Below, one piece after another: positions 1 through 8,934 of a DNA stretch of 64,000 nt; the first letter of the stretch is position 1, and the number at the start of each line of letters is the position of its first letter. The position numbers and the translations under genes were made by a program. The DNA comes from JANQJA01 sp040880285 (GTDB taxonomy: Bacteria > Pseudomonadota > Gammaproteobacteria > Pseudomonadales > Azotimanducaceae): positions 244,825 to 308,824 of the forward strand of contig JBBDIT010000055.1 in NCBI GenBank assembly GCA_040880285.1. The letters run 5' to 3'. The notes beneath the pieces are model-generated. The model searched no databases and was not told the DNA's origin. It worked only from the letters and a program-made list of their open reading frames with translations.

Positions 1-329
1 ACGACGTCGCGGGTAAAGGTTTGCAGATTGGACCGGTTTCGGCCAACTTGTGCCAGCAGGCGATTATCCGTGCTGTAAACCGAAGCAAATGCAAAGTCAC
101 CTTTCTCCAGCAAGTCACTGAGGATCACGTTCAGGCTCAGGACGTCTCTTTGCACCATAGGGTCTGTAATCGTTGTAGCCAATTGGTCAACCATGGCATG
201 ACCGAATCGGGAAGTCTGGGTCTGGAGCTCCGATCTCATTTGAGCGGCGCTGACCCATGTGATGATGATGCCGGAAATAAGGATCGGTAACGCAATGAGT
301 GCAAGGGTTTTGACTTTCGGTCCGGACAT
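1..329 (-). CDS. AhpA/YtjB-like membrane protein, N-terminal part (runs off the left edge)
   Basis: Only the first 109 codons are visible; the ATG lies at 327-329 read on the minus strand and the gene continues past base 1. After a short basic start (MSGPKVK) comes one hydrophobic segment at about residues 8-26, then a soluble part rich in Thr, Gln and Asp, as expected for a membrane-anchored protein with a periplasmic domain. In many gammaproteobacteria the gene divergent from serB encodes the Smp/AhpA/YtjB membrane protein, and the position and topology fit. The family's biochemical role is poorly known. The assignment rests mainly on context, so the family name is an inference. Confidence 0.65.
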   Translation of the reverse strand, partial: MSGPKVKTLALIALPILISGIIITWVSAAQMRSELQTQTSRFGHAMVDQLATTITDPMVQRDVLSLNVILSDLLEKGDFAFASVYSTDNRLLAQVGRNRSNLQTFTRDV

Positions 330-391
330 GAGGGAGTTGTTAACTTGATAATCGTTACCGAGTATAACTGATAGCAAGCAATATCGTGGTT

Positions 392-421
392 TTGTGTTGT
401 GCAACCGGAATGAAGGATAAT
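392..421 (+). promoter_or_regulatory. Candidate sigma70 promoter for serB
   Basis: A -35-like TTGTGT (392-397) is followed after 18 bases by a good -10 GATAAT (416-421), about 40 bases before the serB ATG. It lies in the intergenic region shared with the divergent membrane-protein gene. This was found by eye only. Confidence 0.45.
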
Positions 422-461
422 GCCCGCACGCGCTACTTGCGTTTAAGGTTTTTGGTTACTT

Positions 462-1691
462 ATGACAGAACTGGTGTTAATCAATGTGTCCGGGGAAGAC
501 AAACCCGGAATAACGGCCCGTATAACGAAATTACTGGGTGAATTTGACATTGATGTCCTGGATGTCGGTCAGGCCGTCATTCATAACTACCTCTCTCTTG
601 GAATCCTGATCAACATTCCGGAGTCACAGGACAAGGTCCGGAAGGAGGTGCTGTTTTTGGGCCATGAACTGGGCCTCAACGTCAAATTCACACCGGTTGA
701 GGCGGATAGCTATGAGCAGTGGGTGGGTTTGCAGGGGCGGTCCAGGTTCATCCTGACACTGCTGGCCAGGAAAATTAAGGCTGCCCACCTGGCCGAAGTA
801 GCGCGCGTGGTCGCTGATTATGGCTGCAATATCGATAACATTGTGCGCCTTTCCGGACGCGTACCGATGGCCCATGAGGATCCCGATACCCGGGCATGCG
901 TAGAATTTTCGTTGAAGGGTGAGCCGGAAGATGGCGCAGCGTTTCGTGCTGAGCTTATGACGGTTGGGGCGGCGTTGGATATTGATATTGCGGTTCAGGA
1001 AGACAGTATTTTCAGGCGCCATCGGCGTCTGGTCGCGTTCGATATGGATTCAACCCTCATCTCCACCGAAGTGGTTGATGAACTCGCGATCCTGGCTGGT
1101 GTCGGCGACGAGGTTGCTGCTGTCACGGAACGGGCCATGCGTGGCGAACTGGATTTCAAAACCAGTCTGAGAGAACGCGTTGCGCTACTCAAGGGCCTGC
1201 CTGAGAGTACCCTGGCACAAGTCGGGGCGCGTTTGCCGTTGATGGAAGGCGCGTTACGTTTGTTCTCAGCGCTGAACCAGTTGGGTTACAAGACCGCCAT
1301 TCTTTCGGGAGGCTTCACCTATTTCGGTGAAATCCTGCAACAAAAGCTGGGCATCGATTATGTATTCGCTAATGAACTCGAGATTTCAGGTGGCGTGCTC
1401 ACGGGTCGGGTTAAGGAACCGATCATAGATGCTGAGCGTAAGGCGGAACTATTACGAGAGCTTGCCAGGAGAGAAAACATTTCCCTCGAGCAATGTATTG
1501 CCGTTGGCGACGGCGCCAATGACCTCGCCATGTTAGGTACTGCCGGGCTGGGGGTTGCGTTTCACGCCAAGCCCATCGTCAGGGAGAGTGCCGAGCATTC
1601 AATTTCGACCCTGGGGTTGGACAGTATTCTTTACCTGATGGGTATAAGGGACCGGGATGCCAGCCGGCTAAAGTCTTACGATGAGTTATAG
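462..1691 (+). CDS. serB: Phosphoserine phosphatase SerB
   Basis: SerB hydrolyses O-phosphoserine to L-serine, the last step of serine biosynthesis, in the cytoplasm. The 409-residue protein has two N-terminal ACT-like regions (about 1-80 and 95-180) and a C-terminal HAD phosphatase domain. HAD motif I is FDMDSTLI with nucleophile Asp194 and Asp196; motif II is LSGGF with Ser282; motif III is GDGANDLAM (349-357). Two ACT-like regions make it longer than the enteric enzyme and similar to the Pseudomonas and mycobacterial type. The stop codon overlaps the end of the convergent fimX by six bases. A plausible promoter lies at 392-421, but the ribosome binding site before the ATG is weak. Confidence 0.96.
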   Translation: MTELVLINVSGEDKPGITARITKLLGEFDIDVLDVGQAVIHNYLSLGILINIPESQDKVRKEVLFLGHELGLNVKFTPVEADSYEQWVGLQGRSRFILTLLARKIKAAHLAEVARVVADYGCNIDNIVRLSGRVPMAHEDPDTRACVEFSLKGEPEDGAAFRAELMTVGAALDIDIAVQEDSIFRRHRRLVAFDMDSTLISTEVVDELAILAGVGDEVAAVTERAMRGELDFKTSLRERVALLKGLPESTLAQVGARLPLMEGALRLFSALNQLGYKTAILSGGFTYFGEILQQKLGIDYVFANELEISGGVLTGRVKEPIIDAERKAELLRELARRENISLEQCIAVGDGANDLAMLGTAGLGVAFHAKPIVRESAEHSISTLGLDSILYLMGIRDRDASRLKSYDEL

Positions 1692-3770
1692 TTCCTCACC
1701 GAAATCATAGTCCATGTTTTCGATCGGCGGGGAAACATAGTATCCCTGGATATAGTTAACGCCTGCCTGGAACAAAGACGCCAGGGATGCCGGAGACTCG
1801 ACACCGGCGACTGCTGTCAGGACACCCTGGGTTTGCAGCGCTTCAACCATTTCCATTAACTCTTCCTGCTTTTCCTTGCTGGCATCAATTTGCTCAGCAA
1901 ATGAACTGTCAAGTTTGGCGAAATCCGGTGTCAGGTGTTTAAGCAGGTTGAGTGGATTGAGGGAGCAGCCGAAGTGGTTAATGGATATCTTGCAATGGAT
2001 ATCCGCAGCAGCCTGCACGAACCTGGTGGCATGCTTGATGTAGCCGGTGGCGTCATTTTCATGAATCTGGAAGATGATGGCATCACTGGGTAGTTTGGCT
2101 ACTTTAAGTGCTGCGCTGAACCAGGGCATAAACGAGTCGTCCGCAAGGGACTTGAATGTGATATTGATGAATAGCCGTGTTTTATGGCCCTCGGCCCGTT
2201 TTGCCGACAACGACTTGATTGAGTTTAAAATTACCCACCGATCCATTTTCTCAAGCAGCCCGGCATCTTCGATCGGGCTCATGAATTGGCCCGGCGTCAG
2301 TTCGTTGCCTTCTTCATCCGGAAGCCGTAGCAGGACCTCGAACTGCTCATCGTCTTCACCCTGCAAACTGATCACTGGTTGGTACAGCAACTTCAAAGAG
2401 TTGTTCTCAAGCGCGGTACGGGCGAGATCCTTGATGTCCTCGGTAGTGAGCGCTTTTCCATCTTCCCCTACCTTGACCTGGGTCGGCTGGTAGAAATTGA
2501 CGCCATTGCCGTCTTCAATCGCGGTGGCGGCCCGGTGCGCGCGAGAAATGATTTCTTCACTTGAAGGCGCATTTTCCGTGATCAGCGACAGGCCGACGCT
2601 GACAGTGACCTGGTAGGATTTACCTGAAACCTCACACATATGACCGTTAACGCTGGAGCGGATCTCTTCTGCTAATTGTGATGCCGCTTCCTTATCACCG
2701 CTCTTGTAGAGCAGGATGAATACATCATCCCCAAATCGTGCCATCAGATGGGCCTCATCGACCTGTTGGCGAATCAGTGTCGCCACTTCCCCCAGCACCA
2801 GATCAGCATTGGATATGCCCGCTTCAGAACGCATGCGCGAGAAGAAATCGACTACGATGTAGAGCAGCACAAAGGATTGCTGCCCGCCAGTGGCCTGGTC
2901 CACCGCCACGTCGAGCTGCTCGGTGAAGTATTGTCGGTTGTATAGTCCTGTCAACAGATCCTGGCTGGAAATCTCCTTGATCCGATCTTCCAGTTCAGCG
3001 CTACCGGCCGTGACTTTGGCCCTGATGATCACTTGAGTGCAGGCCTCGCCGTCATAGGTGGCAGGAGATAGTGACATGCTGGTCTCTATCCTGGCATCGT
3101 CGCTGGCGATGCAAGTGAACTCCTCAGAATCAACGGCATTTTCTTCATAGGACCTCAGGAACTTTTTGAATTTGTCCTGATCTTCCGTGCTAATAAGGTC
3201 AATGATGGGAATACCGGCAAAATCGTCCGGATCCTCATATCCAAACAGGTCCGAGTAGGCGGAGTTGGTATAGATATGCATGCCTTCGTGGACATAGGCG
3301 ATTGCTGCTGTGGAACTGCTGAGGAGGAGTTGATTGCGCCGATCGGTTTCCCTGAGTTCTACCTCAGCCTTGCGTCGCGATCTACGATTGTCGAGGTTAG
3401 CGAGTTCCCTTTCCGCCAATAAGACCAGGCGTTCGTCGTCATCCGCGAGAGCAACATCCTGCGCCCCCAGTTTTAATCCTTCCAGAATGGTCTCAGGATT
3501 GCGATCATCTGCGATGATGATAACCGGTACGTCTTTTTCCAATTCCCGGATTTTGTTTATAGCGTCTTCTGCCGTGACACCATTGGCCTCGTTGCGGGCC
3601 AAAAGTAGGTCCCAGGTCTGCTCTCCCAACTTTTCTACCAGATCCGATTGTGATTCGATCTGGTGAGCCCGTGTCGCACGACCAGCTGTTCGCAGTAATA
3701 CAATAAGTTCTTCTGCCCGGTTCTGGGAATCTTCCAGAATCAGCAGTCTGACTGCTTCATTTTTGTTCAT
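1686..3770 (-). CDS. fimX: FimX-like degenerate GGDEF/EAL c-di-GMP effector
   Basis: The 694-residue protein has a receiver-like domain (about 1-125), a PAS domain (140-260), a GGDEF domain (265-430) and an EAL domain (440-690), the order and length of Pseudomonas FimX. The receiver lacks an obvious phospho-acceptor Asp. The GGDEF signature is degenerate (RFGDDVF, 345-351) and the EAL motif reads EVL (478-480), as in FimX. It is therefore expected to bind c-di-GMP without making or degrading it. In Pseudomonas FimX supports type IV pilus assembly and twitching, and it also lies next to serB. It follows epmB on the same strand with a 42-base gap, so the two could share a transcript. Family assignment is strong; a pilus role here is inference, since no pilus genes are in the window. 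Confidence 0.88.
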   Translation of the reverse strand: MNKNEAVRLLILEDSQNRAEELIVLLRTAGRATRAHQIESQSDLVEKLGEQTWDLLLARNEANGVTAEDAINKIRELEKDVPVIIIADDRNPETILEGLKLGAQDVALADDDERLVLLAERELANLDNRRSRRKAEVELRETDRRNQLLLSSSTAAIAYVHEGMHIYTNSAYSDLFGYEDPDDFAGIPIIDLISTEDQDKFKKFLRSYEENAVDSEEFTCIASDDARIETSMSLSPATYDGEACTQVIIRAKVTAGSAELEDRIKEISSQDLLTGLYNRQYFTEQLDVAVDQATGGQQSFVLLYIVVDFFSRMRSEAGISNADLVLGEVATLIRQQVDEAHLMARFGDDVFILLYKSGDKEAASQLAEEIRSSVNGHMCEVSGKSYQVTVSVGLSLITENAPSSEEIISRAHRAATAIEDGNGVNFYQPTQVKVGEDGKALTTEDIKDLARTALENNSLKLLYQPVISLQGEDDEQFEVLLRLPDEEGNELTPGQFMSPIEDAGLLEKMDRWVILNSIKSLSAKRAEGHKTRLFINITFKSLADDSFMPWFSAALKVAKLPSDAIIFQIHENDATGYIKHATRFVQAAADIHCKISINHFGCSLNPLNLLKHLTPDFAKLDSSFAEQIDASKEKQEELMEMVEALQTQGVLTAVAGVESPASLASLFQAGVNYIQGYYVSPPIENMDYDFGEEL

Positions 3771-3812
3771 CTTGTGCCGTCCAGACGCAAGCCTTTACTA
3801 TAGCACGTCAAC

Positions 3813-4823
3813 TCATGTCATCCACGACCGCTGGGCTTTTGCAGGCTCCCCGGGGATTTCCCTGACGAGTTTTGGTACCAGGTATCCTGGCAAGGCGGCC
3901 GACAGTTGCTGCATTAGTACTACTGCTTCCGGCTCGGGTACGTCAAAGTGCGCGGCGCCTTCCACCGGATCAAGGAGGTGAAGATAATAGGGCAGTATCC
4001 GGCATTCAAATAGTTTCCTGGCCAGGCTTTCAAGGTCATCTGCCGTGTCATTGATTCCGCGTAACAATACACTTTGGTTCAGTAAAGTCACACCGGCAGC
4101 GGCAAGCCGGGATGCGCTGGCAGCCACGGCGGCATCGATTTCTCTTGCATGATTACAGTGTAATACCACCACGATAGCGAGGCGACTTTCAGCCATCCAG
4201 TCCGTAAGGGCAGTGCAGACTCTTTGCGGTATAACGACAGGCAACCGCGTGTGAATCCGGAGCGTCGTGACGTGGCCAATGGACGAAAGCTTCCGCGCGA
4301 TGTAGGCAAGCCGTTTATCGGAAAGGATGAGTGGGTCACCACCACTTAAAATCACTTCGGTGATACTGGTATTGTCCCTGATATAGTTAAAGATCTCTTG
4401 CCAGTGATTCGAGTCAGGTTGCACATCCTCGTAGGGGAAGTGTCGCCTGAAGCAGTAGCGGCAGTTGATCGCACATGCCCCTGAAACAATGACCAACACG
4501 CGGCCATGATATTTGTGCAGGAGTCCTCGTGGCGTTGTATTCAGGGTCTCCCGCAACGGGTCTTTTGAGAACCCGGTCGGCGAGACCATCTCGTGTGGCC
4601 TGGGCAATACTTGCAATAGCAGAGGGTCCTCCGGGTCGCCACGCTGCATCCTGTGTATAAAAGGCAGGGGAACCACGAGCGGAAAGTCGGCCCACGGGTC
4701 AGGCAGGCCCGGCGGTAACGGTATATCCACCAGCCTAACGAGTTCATTGATGTCGGTGACGGCATGCGAGAGCAACCATTGCCAGCTTTGGCTCTGCCAA
4801 CCGACGTCCGTAAGCGGTATCAT
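3813..4823 (-). CDS. epmB: EF-P-(R)-beta-lysine forming lysine 2,3-aminomutase EpmB
   Basis: EpmB is a radical SAM, PLP-dependent enzyme that converts alpha-lysine to (R)-beta-lysine for modification of elongation factor P. The radical SAM cluster motif CxxxCxxC is seen as Cys117, Cys121 and Cys124 in GACAINCRYCFRRHFPY. A PLP-binding region follows near the C terminus (GYLVPKLVREIPG). The length of 336 residues is close to E. coli EpmB (YjeK). It is divergent from efp with 29 bases between the start codons, and epmA follows efp, so the beta-lysylation pathway for EF-P is complete at one locus. Confidence 0.95.
   Translation of the reverse strand: MIPLTDVGWQSQSWQWLLSHAVTDINELVRLVDIPLPPGLPDPWADFPLVVPLPFIHRMQRGDPEDPLLLQVLPRPHEMVSPTGFSKDPLRETLNTTPRGLLHKYHGRVLVIVSGACAINCRYCFRRHFPYEDVQPDSNHWQEIFNYIRDNTSITEVILSGGDPLILSDKRLAYIARKLSSIGHVTTLRIHTRLPVVIPQRVCTALTDWMAESRLAIVVVLHCNHAREIDAAVAASASRLAAAGVTLLNQSVLLRGINDTADDLESLARKLFECRILPYYLHLLDPVEGAAHFDVPEPEAVVLMQQLSAALPGYLVPKLVREIPGEPAKAQRSWMT
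4794..4823 (+). promoter_or_regulatory. Candidate promoter for efp
   Basis: A weak -35 (CTGCCA, 4794-4799) and a -10 TATCAT (4818-4823) are separated by 18 bases. They overlap the epmB start codon on the other strand, so efp and epmB expression may interfere. This is a visual match only. Confidence 0.3.
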
Positions 4824-4852
4824 TAGCGTTTTTTTACAGTAAGAGAATTTAG

Positions 4853-5425
4853 ATGGCGAGCTATTCTACCAATGAATTCAAATCGGGTCTCAAAGTCATG
4901 CTCGAAGGGGAGCCTTGCTCGATTCTCGAAAATGAGTTTGTCAAACCGGGGAAGGGTCAGGCTTTCAACAGGGTCAAGTTGAGGAATCTCAAGACGGGTC
5001 GAGTCTGGGAGCGCACATTTAAATCCGGCGAATCGCTGGAGGCAGCGGATGTACTAGAAACCGAGATGGAGTATATGTACACGGACGGTGAGTACTGGCA
5101 CTTCATGAAGACAGATGGCAGTTTCGAACAGATGCCGGCAGACGAGTCGGCGGTGGCCAGCGCCCGCCAATGGTTAAAAGAGCAGGAAAAGTTCATGGTC
5201 ACCCTGTGGAATGACTCGCCGATCAATGTGGACCCCCCCAACTTTGTAGAGCTGGAAGTCGTTGAGACAGATCCCGGTCTGAAGGGTGACACGGCTCAGG
5301 GTGGCACCAAGCCTGCCACGCTCACAACCGGTGCTGTGGTGAAAGTGCCCTTGTTTATAAACATAGGTGAGGTTATCCGTGTTGATACACGAACCGGTGA
5401 ATACCAGAATCGGGTCAAGTCCTGA
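4853..5425 (+). CDS. efp: Elongation factor P
   Basis: EF-P binds stalled ribosomes between the P and E sites and relieves pausing at polyproline stretches. The 190-residue protein has the KOW-like N domain and two OB domains. The modified lysine is in the loop KPGKGQAF, with Lys34 as the expected target of EpmA/EpmB. The C-terminal signature (FINIGEVIRVDTRTGEY) is intact. It begins 29 bases from the divergent epmB start, and epmA follows after a 31-base gap, probably on the same transcript. Confidence 0.98.
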   Translation: MASYSTNEFKSGLKVMLEGEPCSILENEFVKPGKGQAFNRVKLRNLKTGRVWERTFKSGESLEAADVLETEMEYMYTDGEYWHFMKTDGSFEQMPADESAVASARQWLKEQEKFMVTLWNDSPINVDPPNFVELEVVETDPGLKGDTAQGGTKPATLTTGAVVKVPLFINIGEVIRVDTRTGEYQNRVKS

Positions 5426-5456
5426 GATTGCACTTCTCTGCGGGTTGCCCGAGTAG

Positions 5457-6434
5457 GTGAATAACGACTGGAAACCCGGCGCTTCCAGCGACGTACTGCA
5501 CCATCGCGCCCAATTACTCCGCATCATGCGCGACTTTTTTGCCGGCCGATCGGTGCTCGAAGTTTCAACCCCCGTGCTGGGGCGTCACGGTGCCAGTGAC
5601 CTGCACCTGGTCAACGTCGTGGTGACCGATGGAAGCTCCCGGCTCTACTTACAAACGTCTCCCGAGTACGCTATGAAGCGGCTGGTCGCCGCGGGCAGTG
5701 GGCCCATCTTCCAGATCTGTCCAGCCTTCCGGGGCCGGGAGTCGGGCCGGCGACACAACCTCGAGTTCACCATGCTCGAATGGTACCGGCCCGGTTACCG
5801 TCTCGAGGAATTGGCCCTGGAACTGACGGATCTGCTTGACGCGGTTTTCGAAGCGTTCGGGTTCAATCATGGAACGGTCGCCCGGGCGAGTTATCGCGCA
5901 TTGTTTGAGTCGAGATTCGGGGTAAATCCCCACCAGGCATCGGCAGTCCAGTTGAAAGAGTTGGCGGAGTCGGAGTTTCCCGGGCATACGGCACATATCA
6001 TCGACTATGGCGACATGGGCTCGGTCAATGATTACCTGGATCTGCTGTTCTCGATGGGAGTTGAGCCAGGGCTTGTGGATCCGGTTGTTGTCTTCGATTA
6101 CCCGGCGTCGCAGGCAGCGCTTGCCACGATCGCAGATGTCGGTGGCGAGCCGGTGGCACGGCGATTTGAATTTGTCTGGCAAGGTGTTGAACTGGCCAAT
6201 GGCTATGATGAATTGCGCGACGCCGGAGAGCTGTCGAAGCGCTTTGTCGCCAACAATGAAGGGCGGAAGACCCGGGGTATGCCGATTATCGAAGCAGACA
6301 CCAGGTTGCTGGCGGCACTCGATGCACTGCCCGCCTGTGCCGGGGTCGCGGTGGGCGTCGATCGCCTTTTAATGCTGGTACTGGGCAAGGATACGATCGA
6401 TGAAGTGCTGAGCTTTAGTGACCAGCGAATCTAG
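5457..6434 (+). CDS. epmA: EF-P lysine ligase EpmA (PoxA/GenX)
   Basis: EpmA is a paralogue of class II lysyl-tRNA synthetase that ligates (R)-beta-lysine to EF-P Lys34 instead of charging tRNA. It has only the catalytic core (325 residues, the same length as E. coli EpmA) and no anticodon-binding domain. Motif 2 is visible as FRGRESGRRHNLEFTMLEWY and motif 3 as GVAVGVDRLLMLVLG. The start is a GTG, chosen because the product then aligns with known EpmA N termini. The TAG stop is part of a CTAG tetranucleotide that borders a MITE-like insertion. Confidence 0.95.
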   Translation: MNNDWKPGASSDVLHHRAQLLRIMRDFFAGRSVLEVSTPVLGRHGASDLHLVNVVVTDGSSRLYLQTSPEYAMKRLVAAGSGPIFQICPAFRGRESGRRHNLEFTMLEWYRPGYRLEELALELTDLLDAVFEAFGFNHGTVARASYRALFESRFGVNPHQASAVQLKELAESEFPGHTAHIIDYGDMGSVNDYLDLLFSMGVEPGLVDPVVVFDYPASQAALATIADVGGEPVARRFEFVWQGVELANGYDELRDAGELSKRFVANNEGRKTRGMPIIEADTRLLAALDALPACAGVAVGVDRLLMLVLGKDTIDEVLSFSDQRI

Positions 6435-6612
6435 GCAACCTCTGAACAAGTCCGTCTCGATCGGGCGAGTGAGGAGTCAGGGGCCTGTTTTGTAAGGCTA
6501 GGTACAGGGATGTAACGGGACCGGGCCAGGGAAGGCCCACGCCTGGAAAAACAGGTCCCTGACTTCGGATCGAACAATCCGGAAAGACTTCGTGGGCTTA
6601 TTCAGAGGTTTC
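6435..6612. mobile_element. MITE-like non-coding inverted-repeat element flanked by CTAG
   Basis: This 178-base segment has 16-base terminal inverted repeats matching at 14 positions: GCAACCTCTGAACAAG (6435-6450) and the reverse complement of CTTATTCAGAGGTTTC (6597-6612). A second, inner inverted repeat matches at 15 of 16 bases (6476-6491 against 6548-6563, consensus GTCAGGG(G/A)CCTGTTTT). CTAG occurs immediately outside both ends (6431-6434 and 6613-6616), like a target-site duplication. The stop codons of epmA and psd are both inside these CTAG copies, so the element separates two genes that once probably shared one CTAG. It has no reading frame of note. It may now act as a two-way terminator. 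Confidence 0.75.
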
Positions 6613-7440
6613 CTAGGCAACCGTGGGGAGTGATGACACCAATGGCTCACCCATTTTTACGTGCTCACCCGGGTTCACTGTAAATTCGAGCTTATCCGGG
6701 TGCAGCAGAATGACGGTAGAGCCCATTTCAAAGTGACCGATTTCTGCACCCTGGTCAAACTGTTGCGGTTGGTCAAATGATTCTCTCACTGATTGCCTCG
6801 CCGGATAAGCGGTATCGCGCCAGACGGGTTTGATTCCTGCAACAATCATTGCGCCGACCATAATCAAGGATACAGGTCCCGTCGCGGTTTCAAACAACGT
6901 GACCAGCCTCTCGTTATTGGCAAACAGGTCGGGTAGGTGTTCTGTCGTCGTTGCATTGACGGAAAACAGTTTGCCGGGAATGTAGTGGGCGGACAGGAGG
7001 GCTCCGGCAACTGGCAGGTGGAACCGGTGATAATCCCTTGGAGACAGGTAAATAGTAATAAAGCTGCCATTCTCGAATGCGGATGTAGGATTGCTGCCCA
7101 GCAACTTTTCCAGCGAATAGCTGATTCCCTTGGCCTGGATTAACTGGTTGCCGCTAAGGTGTCCGGTCATGGAAACGGTCCCATCTGCCGGCGAACAGAT
7201 GGATCCGCTGACTGGCCGTATCCCCTGCCTCAAAGATCGCGTAAAGAACGCATTGAAACTTGCATAGGCGTGCGGGTCGGGGTCAGATGCCTCGCCGAGG
7301 TCGACACCGAATATATGAACAAAAGACCGGATTAGTAGGTTCTTGAAAGGTGCCCACTGGCTATTGGCGAGCTTGCCGATCAGACGAGATAGCAGGTGCT
7401 GTGGCAGCAATTGCTGCAACAGGATGAATAACTGGCTCAC
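6613..7440 (-). CDS. psd: Phosphatidylserine decarboxylase proenzyme
   Basis: Psd makes phosphatidylethanolamine from phosphatidylserine at the inner membrane. It cleaves itself to generate a pyruvoyl cofactor. The usual LGST processing motif is MGST here, with Ser241 as the residue that becomes the pyruvoyl group. The signature YLSPRDYHRFHLPVAG is present in the middle of the 275-residue protein. The start ATG overlaps the stop of the upstream rhodanese gene by four bases (ATGA), so they are translationally coupled. The stop TAG lies in the CTAG next to the MITE-like element. Confidence 0.96.
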   Translation of the reverse strand: MSQLFILLQQLLPQHLLSRLIGKLANSQWAPFKNLLIRSFVHIFGVDLGEASDPDPHAYASFNAFFTRSLRQGIRPVSGSICSPADGTVSMTGHLSGNQLIQAKGISYSLEKLLGSNPTSAFENGSFITIYLSPRDYHRFHLPVAGALLSAHYIPGKLFSVNATTTEHLPDLFANNERLVTLFETATGPVSLIMVGAMIVAGIKPVWRDTAYPARQSVRESFDQPQQFDQGAEIGHFEMGSTVILLHPDKLEFTVNPGEHVKMGEPLVSSLPTVA

Positions 7441-8318
7441 CGGGTTTCTACCGGCGTCGAAGGATCATTGCCCCACTCGGACCAGGAACCGTCATAGGCA
7501 CGGATATCATATTCGAGTGCAGTACCAACGAGCCAGGTGAGGCCGGATCTGTGGTGGGTCTGGCAGTGGGTGATAACCTTTTTGTCTCGCGATATCCCAA
7601 GGCTGGTCAATATCTCGGCGATGTCAGAACGAATTTTGAGATGGTTATCCCGGTCCATGACATCCAGCCAGTCAAGATTGATTGCGCCGGGGATATGACC
7701 ACCACGCGCGGCAAACACGCGTTGGCCCGTGTATTCATCGTGCGATCTGGCATCCCAGATGACCAGGTCTGGGTCGCCAAGGTGCTGGATTATTTCATCC
7801 TTCGAAACCAGTTTGCTGGAGTCAATCTCAAGGTTCGCTGCTGCTGGTACCGGTTGCTCGATTTCAGCGGTAACCGAGTGGCCCTCCGAGAGCCATGCAG
7901 CGAGTCCGCCGTTTAGATATGACATTGCGGTATGGCCGAGCACCGAAAGGGTCCAGAGAAAACGACCCGCCCAGCCACCGCCCTCATCATCATAGGCGAC
8001 GATGTATCGATCCCTGGTGTAACCGATGCTGCCCATAAGGGTATTCAGCACGTCGATATCCGGAAGTTTCCCGACAGCGGGTTTGATTCCGGATACAAGA
8101 GTGGCTGGAGCGATGTGAACGGCGCCGGCAATGTGTCCCCGTATCCAGGTTTCTTCTTTGGAAAGGTCGACAAGGAGAATATCTTCGCCCTTTGCAAGGA
8201 TTTCATTTAATTCACGGGGCTCAAGAATGAATGGGTGCACGATTCGGCCATACTGGATTGGAGTTCGCATTCTACGCACTGGAACCAAAGGTTGAAACTC
8301 TATAGCTTTCAATTCCAT
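7437..8318 (-). CDS. rhdA: Thiosulfate sulfurtransferase RhdA (rhodanese)
   Basis: The 293-residue protein has two rhodanese domains (about 40-150 and 170-285), the second being catalytic. The active-site loop is CQTHHRS with Cys252, the loop described for Azotobacter vinelandii RhdA, which suggests the same subclass of thiosulfate:cyanide sulfurtransferase. The first domain lacks the catalytic Cys. It forms an overlapping pair with psd, the same arrangement as in Pseudomonas, and is divergent from orn. Its physiological sulfur acceptor cannot be read from the sequence. Confidence 0.9.
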   Translation of the reverse strand: MELKAIEFQPLVPVRRMRTPIQYGRIVHPFILEPRELNEILAKGEDILLVDLSKEETWIRGHIAGAVHIAPATLVSGIKPAVGKLPDIDVLNTLMGSIGYTRDRYIVAYDDEGGGWAGRFLWTLSVLGHTAMSYLNGGLAAWLSEGHSVTAEIEQPVPAAANLEIDSSKLVSKDEIIQHLGDPDLVIWDARSHDEYTGQRVFAARGGHIPGAINLDWLDVMDRDNHLKIRSDIAEILTSLGISRDKKVITHCQTHHRSGLTWLVGTALEYDIRAYDGSWSEWGNDPSTPVETR

Positions 8319-8388
8319 CGTGCCGGCGTGGTTCTCTTTTGTGTTTTTCAGTTAACATACCGGATTCGCGAACAAGCAAGGAATGTGT

Positions 8389-8934
8389 GTGGGATTCTCG
8401 GAATACCTGGTCTGGATGGACCTGGAAATGAGTGGGCTTGATCCGGAAGTAGAGCGGATCCTCGAGATAGCCACAATTATCACGGATTCTTCACTGAATA
8501 TTGTCGAGGAGGGTCCTGTTGTGTGCATCAAACAGGAGCAGCAGCTGTTGGATGGGATGGACGAGTGGAACACCAGCCATCACGGCGCGTCTGGATTGGT
8601 TGATCGCATGGCGAAAGAAGGTGTGACTGAGGCCGAGGCGGAACGGCTGACCCTCGAATTCCTCAGTCAACACATTGAGCCCGGCGTCTCCCCTCTTTGC
8701 GGGAATAGTATCGGACAGGACCGTCGGTTCCTGGTCAAGTACATGCCAACACTCGAGACTTTCCTGCACTATCGCAATCTGGACGTCAGCACGGTCAAGG
8801 AACTCTGTGTCAGATGGCGCCCGGATCTTGCTGCAGCTGTCAGGAAGAAGAATGTTCATCGTGCATTGGAGGATATCCGAGAGAGTATCGATGAGTTGCG
8901 GTTTTACCGCGATCATTTCTTTACATTGTCCTGA
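8389..8934 (+). CDS. orn: Oligoribonuclease
   Basis: Orn degrades two- to five-base RNA fragments, including pGpG from c-di-GMP breakdown. The DEDDh residues are visible: DLE in VWMDLEMSGLD, Asp in GQDRRFL, and His and Asp in VHRALEDI. I chose the GTG at 8389 rather than the ATG at 8383 because the Shine-Dalgarno AAGGA (8378-8382) touches the ATG directly but is six bases from the GTG. The GTG start gives 181 residues, the length of E. coli Orn. It is divergent from rhdA, and its end overlaps convergent queG by 22 bases. Confidence 0.93.
   Translation: MGFSEYLVWMDLEMSGLDPEVERILEIATIITDSSLNIVEEGPVVCIKQEQQLLDGMDEWNTSHHGASGLVDRMAKEGVTEAEAERLTLEFLSQHIEPGVSPLCGNSIGQDRRFLVKYMPTLETFLHYRNLDVSTVKELCVRWRPDLAAAVRKKNVHRALEDIRESIDELRFYRDHFFTLS

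Noticed and set aside
21..290. Plus-strand frame at the left edge
   Set aside because: Antisense to the AhpA-like gene, whose membrane segment and position beside serB are convincing.
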